A DNA stretch of 47,224 nt from Anaerolineae bacterium. GTDB taxonomy: Bacteria > Chloroflexota > Anaerolineae > Anaerolineales > Anaerolineaceae. Under the pieces are notes generated by a model. The model had not been told where the DNA came from. It saw nothing but the letters and a program-made list of their open reading frames with translations, and did not search any database. The DNA lies in the NCBI GenBank assembly GCA_013178185.1, contig JABLXC010000014.1, positions 1-47,224 on the forward strand, in the 5' to 3' direction. Position numbers and translations under genes: made by a program. Shown here piece by piece: positions 41,904 to 47,224 of this stretch. Every line of letters starts with the position of its first letter. Position 1 is the first letter of the stretch.

Positions 41904-44900
41904 CTATGGGAGCAAGAAACGGTAGATCACATTATTACCAGAATCGCTGACCCATACACGCCCGTCAAGGCCGACATCAATCCCAACAGGGAGGCTAGAA
42001 AGATCATTTCCTACCGCCCATTCGCTCCACCCCCTCAAGAAACTCCCCTCGGCGTCAAACTCCAAAACCCGATACCCCTCAGGGTCTGTGACATAGATAT
42101 TCCCTTGGGGATCAACCGCGATGTACGGCTTATTCTCTAACGATTGTCCATACCAGCCAAAGATATCCCAGGCTTTGACCGGGAAGTATTGAGTCCGATC
42201 TGAGTTCGGGCTGAAGATCTGCACCCGCCGATTCCAGGTATCCACCACATAGACCTGATCGTTCTTTCCCAAGGCAATCCCCACAGGTTCGTCTAAAAAG
42301 CCAAGCTCCACACCTACGGAACCAAACTCTGTAATGAATTTGCCATTGTTGTCGAATACCACCACGCGCTTATTGCCTGTATCGGTTACAAACACTTCAC
42401 CTTGAGCGTTGACAGCAATATCACGGGGCCCCCAGAATGCGTCGGGGGCTTCTCCCTGGCCAAAATAACCCCACATCGTCACAAACTCGCCTGTAGCCGT
42501 GAACCTTTGCACGCGGTGGTTCCAGGTATCAGCTACGTAGACAGAGCCGTCCGGGCCCACTGCCACCCCCCACGGCTCATTGAATGTACCTCCAGGAGCA
42601 TTTCCTGCGGTAGCATCGGCAAAGGACCCCCAGGTACTAAGAATTTCCCCATCCTTTGAAAGGTGTTGAATGCGGTTGTTACGCGAGTCGGCCACATAGA
42701 CGCTCCCATCTGCTGCAACCGCCAGACCGCGCGGCGCCATAAACTGCCCTGGGGCACTTCCCATAACCCCAATTGTTCTCTCCGGCATAAGCGGTATGAT
42801 ATTGCTCAGATAAGGATCCTGCGGCAATTGCTCTTGCGAGATCGCAGGCGCAGAACCATAATTCCAAATTTTGGCGATGATATCTTTTCGAATGAAAAAT
42901 TTCATTCGTGCGCTCGGTTGCCAGGTTTCCAACCTCAGATTAGCGTTATTCGTCAAGGCTGCGTACTTTTCATAATCCCGGTTCAGCCAGATTTGAAACA
43001 GCGCCGAGCGCATCTTTGGATCCTTGACTGCGTTCCAAATACGCTCCCAGGTGAGGTTGAAATAATCTTGCATCGGCCACCACAGTCGCATATAGTCAAA
43101 AGCCACAAAATTATCTCTCACGATCGGTTCTACCTTGCTCGATGTGGCGTCTCCTGCGATGATCAATGGCAGGTCTGCCAGATCGCGCGTAGGTTTATCA
43201 GTGTACCAGCGGTGGTTCGGATAATTCCGAAAATACCACCAGTACGGATAGAGCGCATCATTGTCATACGCCACCTGGATATCTAATCCCCCAGTTGTCC
43301 GACGCGAAATTTCTTCTACCTGCGCGAGCACTTCCTTGGGGCCGCTGGCAGCATGCGCATATACTAAAAATTCTTTGGCGTTATCGTAGTTTATGAACGA
43401 AGCCGTATAGCTAGTCCTGGCTGTTAATAAACCCAAAAGCCCAAAGAAAAACACTGCCGCCAGGCGGGCGATCTCTCGAGGCCGCCATGTTTTGAGAAGG
43501 AACACAATGCCTCCCCAACTGCCGGCGGCAATTAAAACCGAAAGTAAAAAGGTATTGGTCGCGGTAAGCTGATCCAGCGTTTTCCCCATAAAAGGCGGCC
43601 GGTCACCCAGCAAGGCACCCAGCGCTGATCCCAGGCTGGTAAGCAATACCGGCGTGAGCAAAACAGCCACCAACCCATCGCGACCCACAATTTTCTTCCA
43701 GGGCGTCGTGTCAACCAGGTACCCAAACCCCCATCCAGCCGTCAACAAAAGAGGCAGTGCGATATGTACCGTCAGCCAGGGCATCTTTTCACCCGCCACG
43801 CTGTAAGCGATCAAGGAGGTTAGCGACCAATACAACAAGAACATCAACGTCGGCAGCTTGTATGATTGCCAGGAAATTGTTTCCACAGTGTCTTCCAATT
43901 CCTGACCAACCGTTTCTTCCAGAACAGCGGATTCCGAAGCGGGGGAAAAGCCAGGGCGGGTCGAAAACCGGCGGTACTTAATGCCAAAATAAAGGGCCAG
44001 CAGAGTCCCCAGCGCTGCCAGGTATTCATAAATGGGAATTTGAACGGCAAGGAAGTAATACCAGGGTTGGCTGCCCCGCTCCACGCCTTGCTGCGAAAGC
44101 CAGTATCCCAACGACCCAACCAATCCGGTAAAAAACCCCTGCCCGTTTGTGAAAAAGGTTGTGTAAAGAACGGTAAAAATCCCATAAAAAATAGCGGCGT
44201 TAATCAGCCAGAGCCTGCGGTTCCACCACAACCCTGCCACAATCGAAATGCCAAAAAGCAAAATGACAATTAGCCCCGTTCGCAGCATACTGTTCACCTG
44301 GTAATCAATCGGGTCCCACCCCAACATCTTGACCGGGAAGGCGCTTAACTGCGGCAAAACCAGAGTACCAACCAGCATCAGGATATCAAACGATCGGATG
44401 CTGCGAATTTTGCTCCAGCCGATTGAACGAACGACGAGGACAATCGCAATAACTGCCAGGATCAGCGCGATACCGAGGGCAATGATTTCTCCTGCCAATT
44501 GGGGAGACATCGCTTGCGATAGTGGTGATACGGGCGTTTCTGTTATGGCTGTCTCGCTGCCGCCTTTTACCTTTTCCAACCCTGCATTCCACACAGCCAG
44601 CCCAAGTGCAAGCAAAAAGGCCAACAAGGCAAATCCAATCAGGGCCAAGAACCGCTTTCTTGAACCTTCCGTAGGCCAGCGCAATTGAATTACCTGAAAC
44701 GAAAATAAGATCCCCATAAAAAGAAGCAACTGCGCCGTATAGATAAAAGCGGTTTCCTTGGCGGTAAAATGCAGAATTATGGAGACAGTTAACAGATAAA
44801 GGGTACGATGGTCTCCTTTTTCCAGGTATCTCAGCACGGCAAAAATCATCACCACGCCGAATAATTCAATAAACCCTTCATTCCGGGTATACCGGCCGTA

Positions 44901-45326
44901 GAAAAGCATAAAAGGAGAAATCAAAAAAAGCGCGGATGCGATTAAGGCGCCAGTTCGCCCCAGATAGCGCCGGTAAGCAAACAAGACAAACGCCACCGCA
45001 GCAATGCTGAATAAGGCGGCCGGGATGCGAGAACTGAAATCGCTGTCACCAAAGAGGAAATAGGAAAGAGCTACCAGGTGGAATTGGAATGGCCCGTGGG
45101 TTACGGGGTCATGTCGGTAACCGCGCCCCTCATACAGGTCAAAGGAAGGGACAACATGGTTGACCTCATCATGGCTCATAACACGCAGTCCAACATGATA
45201 AAACCGGCTGACAACTGCCAGCACCAGGATGATTGCAATCAACAAAGTCTCTACATTCCAACGGGGAAGAAAAGACGAAACAGGCCGATCGAGCCAGGAT
45301 GAAGATGGTTCTTGGGTTGATTCCAT
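41904..45326 (-). CDS. Agl23-type membrane glycosyltransferase fused to a six-bladed NHL propeller
   Basis: A 1140-residue protein. The N-terminal ~650 residues have ~13 membrane segments. The first outer loop reads GLRVMSHDEVNHVVPSFDLYEG followed by HDPVTHGPFQFHL, the signature of TIGR03663/Agl23 (flippase-associated) GT-C proteins. A soluble region follows. Residues ~860-1140 contain six NHL repeats, recognisable as PRGLAVAADGSVYVADSRNNRI, PWGVAVGPDGSVYVADTWNHRV, PRDIAVNAQGEVFVTDTGNKR, PVGIALGKNDQVYVVDTWNRR, KPYIAVDPQGNIYVTDPEGYR and PVGIDVGLDGRVWVSDSGNN-type blades. Six make a complete propeller, probably outside the membrane. The start is set at the ATG at 45326; a TTG 19 codons earlier is also possible, and neither has an ideal ribosome-binding site. 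Likely role in surface glycan or glycoprotein assembly. Confidence 0.8.
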   Translation of the reverse strand: MESTQEPSSSWLDRPVSSFLPRWNVETLLIAIILVLAVVSRFYHVGLRVMSHDEVNHVVPSFDLYEGRGYRHDPVTHGPFQFHLVALSYFLFGDSDFSSRIPAALFSIAAVAFVLFAYRRYLGRTGALIASALFLISPFMLFYGRYTRNEGFIELFGVVMIFAVLRYLEKGDHRTLYLLTVSIILHFTAKETAFIYTAQLLLFMGILFSFQVIQLRWPTEGSRKRFLALIGFALLAFLLALGLAVWNAGLEKVKGGSETAITETPVSPLSQAMSPQLAGEIIALGIALILAVIAIVLVVRSIGWSKIRSIRSFDILMLVGTLVLPQLSAFPVKMLGWDPIDYQVNSMLRTGLIVILLFGISIVAGLWWNRRLWLINAAIFYGIFTVLYTTFFTNGQGFFTGLVGSLGYWLSQQGVERGSQPWYYFLAVQIPIYEYLAALGTLLALYFGIKYRRFSTRPGFSPASESAVLEETVGQELEDTVETISWQSYKLPTLMFLLYWSLTSLIAYSVAGEKMPWLTVHIALPLLLTAGWGFGYLVDTTPWKKIVGRDGLVAVLLTPVLLTSLGSALGALLGDRPPFMGKTLDQLTATNTFLLSVLIAAGSWGGIVFLLKTWRPREIARLAAVFFFGLLGLLTARTSYTASFINYDNAKEFLVYAHAASGPKEVLAQVEEISRRTTGGLDIQVAYDNDALYPYWWYFRNYPNHRWYTDKPTRDLADLPLIIAGDATSSKVEPIVRDNFVAFDYMRLWWPMQDYFNLTWERIWNAVKDPKMRSALFQIWLNRDYEKYAALTNNANLRLETWQPSARMKFFIRKDIIAKIWNYGSAPAISQEQLPQDPYLSNIIPLMPERTIGVMGSAPGQFMAPRGLAVAADGSVYVADSRNNRIQHLSKDGEILSTWGSFADATAGNAPGGTFNEPWGVAVGPDGSVYVADTWNHRVQRFTATGEFVTMWGYFGQGEAPDAFWGPRDIAVNAQGEVFVTDTGNKRVVVFDNNGKFITEFGSVGVELGFLDEPVGIALGKNDQVYVVDTWNRRVQIFSPNSDRTQYFPVKAWDIFGWYGQSLENKPYIAVDPQGNIYVTDPEGYRVLEFDAEGSFLRGWSEWAVGNDLSSLPVGIDVGLDGRVWVSDSGNNVIYRFLLP

Positions 45327-45444
45327 AGGATTTTGTTCAAACTCCGCTGGTTTTTGGATCCTCTTTACCGTGATATCGGGCAAATTTGGTTCTTATTACA
45401 GGATGCCGTCCCTATCCAAAAAGCGGGTGAAACCCGCAGCGCTG

Positions 45445-45453
45445 ATTATACCA
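45445..45453 (-). promoter_or_regulatory. Extended -10 promoter of the Agl23-type gene
   Basis: On the minus strand TGGTATAAT (45453-45445) with no recognisable -35. The surrounding 15 bases (45442-45456) are identical to those at the thrC promoter (12089-12103). A small hairpin GCGGGTGAAACCCGC (45424-45438) lies at the expected start of the transcript. Confidence 0.5.
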
Positions 45454-45526
45454 GAGATAAATTCTTCGCTCCTCGATCGCAATTCCTGGTAAAACCAAAC
45501 GCCGCCGCGTGCAAAGGAAAAATTTT

Positions 45527-47014
45527 TTACGGGGACGCGGTTAGATTGAAATAATTGTAAATTGCTCTAGAGAAATTTGCCATCAGTTGATTCGCCGGAT
45601 CAAATACAATCTGCACCGGGTGGTAGAGATAAATGGCAACGATGTAATTCCCACCCGGGGTATAGGCGATGCCAACATCGCTCATGTGGTGGATCAGGCC
45701 ATCATAATCTAAAAGCCAGCCATGCTTGTGTGCAAAGCGAGTGCCTTCAGGCAAGCCAGCCTGCAACAACACCCCTATCCTGTTTTTAGCCAGATACTCG
45801 ATCATCAACTGGCACTCGGCCCTGCTAATTTTGCCCGGAAAAACGGCGGCAAATGTCCCGCCGCCCGATTCCGAACACTGGTAAATATCATCCAAAAGCA
45901 TGCCCATCTCTGGCGGGGTTGTCTGGTTGTATGCATCCGGTTCAGTGGTAATGTCTGAACGGCTATTGCCCGGGGTTTCATATCTTCGCAAAAGCGGCGC
46001 CCCTGGGTAAAAATATCCCGCCAAAAACGTGCTTTTCAATCCCAGGGCAAGGAGGTCATCCGTTACCTGCAATGGGCCCAAATTGCGGTCCATCACCATT
46101 TCCATCATCCGATCGGCGGGATCATTTTCCGAACGCTCGATCATCAACTCCAACATGGCGCGAATACTCTCAGGGGTCGGCTCTGGAACACGATTAAAGA
46201 CCGCAATCATAATGGGGATCTTCATGGTGCTGGCGGCTGTGAAGGCGATGTTGGGGCGTATGTTCTCGCCTCGCTGGTAAGCAAAACTCAATTCCTGGCG
46301 GTTTTGCAGATCGAGGAGATAAAATTCCGCCAAACCGTCGAAACCAGCCAGGTCAATGGTCTGTTGCAACAAGATTTGCAAGTTCTGCAAAGAAGGCCGC
46401 CCAGGGGTAACCTGGTTGAACGTTAAATTCACAACCCTCGAATGCGGTGATTTTAAAGCATCGCTGATCAAGACCACCGCCCGGTCGATGTCCAACACTG
46501 TGCCGGCTTCTCCACCCTGAAAATTTACTGAACCCGGCACCGGCATTGCCGCCACCGCAGGACGGTCATAGCGAGCTGCAATTTCCTCTATAAGATACGA
46601 ACGCAGCCGTTCTTCGGAAATTGCAGCTCGGAGCGGGACTTCCTTGGGCGTCGGAAGACGGTTCCAAAGATAATCCCAAAACGCGCTCCAAAATGGCTGC
46701 GTGATCCGCTGCAAATCCGCCGCCGCAAGCATGGATTCCAGGTCCAGCTTAAATCCAACGACCGACGGCCGTAAATGGATTACTGCATTCCCATAGCGTA
46801 GTTCAACAGGCACCCCGTAAGCCTGTGCAAGGCGCTCTGCCGCTTGTTGTTGATCCAAACCCGCTACCGGAACGCCAGCAATCACCATTCCAGGGGGAAA
46901 CGTAGAACGGATACGGCTATATCGCACCAGCGTAATACCCGTTAAAAGGACAGCAAGAAAGATCAGGGCAACCGCCACCCAGCGAAGTATTGAAAGAGAG
47001 CTTCGTTTTCTCAA
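45527..47014 (-). CDS. Membrane-anchored serine beta-lactamase-like hydrolase with YoaR/VanW-type N-domain
   Basis: A 495-residue protein. One membrane helix is at ~11-30. Residues 40-210 resemble the peptidoglycan-binding domain seen in YoaR/VanW proteins (GMVIAGVPVAGLDQQQAAERL). The C-terminal ~280 residues follow the class A beta-lactamase/DD-peptidase fold: S-T-M-K (262-265) is the SxxK motif, SEN (295-297) stands for SDN, and HKHGW (K430-H431-G432) stands for KTG. TTPPEMGMLLDDI matches the segment after the omega loop, but the usual E166/N170 pair has irregular spacing. Outer-leaflet location with wall-binding suggests peptidoglycan or antibiotic hydrolysis, unproven. A possible extended -10 lies at 47054-47062. 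Confidence 0.82.
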   Translation of the reverse strand: MRKRSSLSILRWVAVALIFLAVLLTGITLVRYSRIRSTFPPGMVIAGVPVAGLDQQQAAERLAQAYGVPVELRYGNAVIHLRPSVVGFKLDLESMLAAADLQRITQPFWSAFWDYLWNRLPTPKEVPLRAAISEERLRSYLIEEIAARYDRPAVAAMPVPGSVNFQGGEAGTVLDIDRAVVLISDALKSPHSRVVNLTFNQVTPGRPSLQNLQILLQQTIDLAGFDGLAEFYLLDLQNRQELSFAYQRGENIRPNIAFTAASTMKIPIMIAVFNRVPEPTPESIRAMLELMIERSENDPADRMMEMVMDRNLGPLQVTDDLLALGLKSTFLAGYFYPGAPLLRRYETPGNSRSDITTEPDAYNQTTPPEMGMLLDDIYQCSESGGGTFAAVFPGKISRAECQLMIEYLAKNRIGVLLQAGLPEGTRFAHKHGWLLDYDGLIHHMSDVGIAYTPGGNYIVAIYLYHPVQIVFDPANQLMANFSRAIYNYFNLTASP

Positions 47015-47053
47015 CTGTTTGCTCCTGTTTCCCGGCAGACTTCCGGCGCTCTG

Positions 47054-47062
47054 ATTCTACCA
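47054..47062 (-). promoter_or_regulatory. Possible extended -10 promoter of the beta-lactamase-like gene
   Basis: On the minus strand TGGTAGAAT (47062-47054) has the TGn extension and a five-of-six match to TATAAT, with no good -35. It lies ~40 bases before the ATG at 47014 and resembles the elements before thrC and the Agl23-type gene. Confidence 0.4.
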
Positions 47063-47104
47063 GATTCTGACCTGCTTCCAGGCCGATAAAAATCTGATGT
47101 TAGC

Positions 47105-47149
47105 CCAAAGTTAAAATGTCACCCAAACTGCCAAAGTTAGAATGTCCCC
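47105..47149 (+). repeat. Pair of 19-base direct repeats, possible mobile-element end
   Basis: CCAAAGTTAAAATGTCACC (47105-47123) and CCAAAGTTAGAATGTCCCC (47131-47149) match in 17 of 19 positions and start 26 bases apart. Repeated GTTA-A/G-AATGTC blocks are common at the ends of some insertion sequences (IS21- and IS481-like groups), but no transposase is in the window. The remaining 75 bases contain the possible start of a + strand frame at 47189 (MGERQGWLGAG...) with no ribosome-binding site; it runs off the window and I do not call it. Confidence 0.4.
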
Positions 47150-47224
47150 TTTCAGGGAGCAGCTTTAGTAGGGTTACGAGTAGATATGGGTGAACGCCAG
47201 GGATGGTTGGGTGCAGGCTTATGG

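Overview
The window (47.2 kb) reads as a chromosomal segment of a bacterium of the phylum Chloroflexota, most likely class Anaerolineae. That placement is an inference from the mix of genes: a homodimer-type pyruvate:ferredoxin oxidoreductase paired with a dihydroorotate-dehydrogenase-like protein, a LexA operator of the GAAC-N4-GTTC type, Agl23-type glycosyltransferases with NHL repeats, many lipoproteins, and bS21 next to IF-1. No phage, CRISPR array or complete insertion sequence is visible. Consensus-like sigma-70 promoters, Shine-Dalgarno sites and intrinsic terminators are unusually easy to read, so many starts and transcript ends can be fixed from sequence alone.

Layout. 1-690: end of a 23S rRNA and a 5S rRNA (+). 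774-1871: secreted deacetylase-like protein (-). 1990-2794: perfect promoter, structured leader, rpsU, infA and terminator (+). 2856-7452: nifJ plus an overlapping dihydroorotate-dehydrogenase-like gene (-). 7631-9956: NUDIX hydrolase and two lipoproteins (-). 10051-12024: thrC-thrB (-). 12117-13080: fmdB, a CsoR-family regulator and osmC (-), divergent from lexA (13254-14000, +); both promoters carry recognisable operators. 14073-26272: a 12 kb translation and transcription block, all (-), in transcription order rpoB, [promoter] rpsL, rpsG, fusA, tuf, rpmG, tRNA-Trp, secE, nusG, rplK, rplA, [L10 leader] rplJ, rplL. rpoC is not next to rpoB. The order is a circular permutation, through tuf, of the usual bacterial cluster.

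26476-29071 (-) is the most unusual part: a promoter, a 32-codon leader ORF and two tandem intrinsic terminators with interchangeable arms precede a four-gene operon. The operon encodes a degenerate serine-recombinase-like protein, two GNAT acetyltransferases and a metallophosphoesterase. It looks like a ribosome-controlled attenuator over a set of genes of unknown purpose.

29101-33343: a tyrosine-phosphatase-like gene and two convergent polytopic glycosyltransferase-like proteins. 33450-37617: rsmG (+) converging on an operon (-) of a cyclic-nucleotide-binding/duplicated bPH membrane protein, def and recF. 37748-40198: clpC (-). 40433-41829: a GNAT protein and a phage-holin-superfamily membrane protein (+). 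41904-45326: a giant Agl23-type glycosyltransferase fused to a six-bladed NHL propeller (-). 45527-47014: a membrane-anchored serine beta-lactamase-like protein (-). The last 120 bases hold two 19-base direct repeats that may mark the edge of a mobile element lying mostly outside the window.
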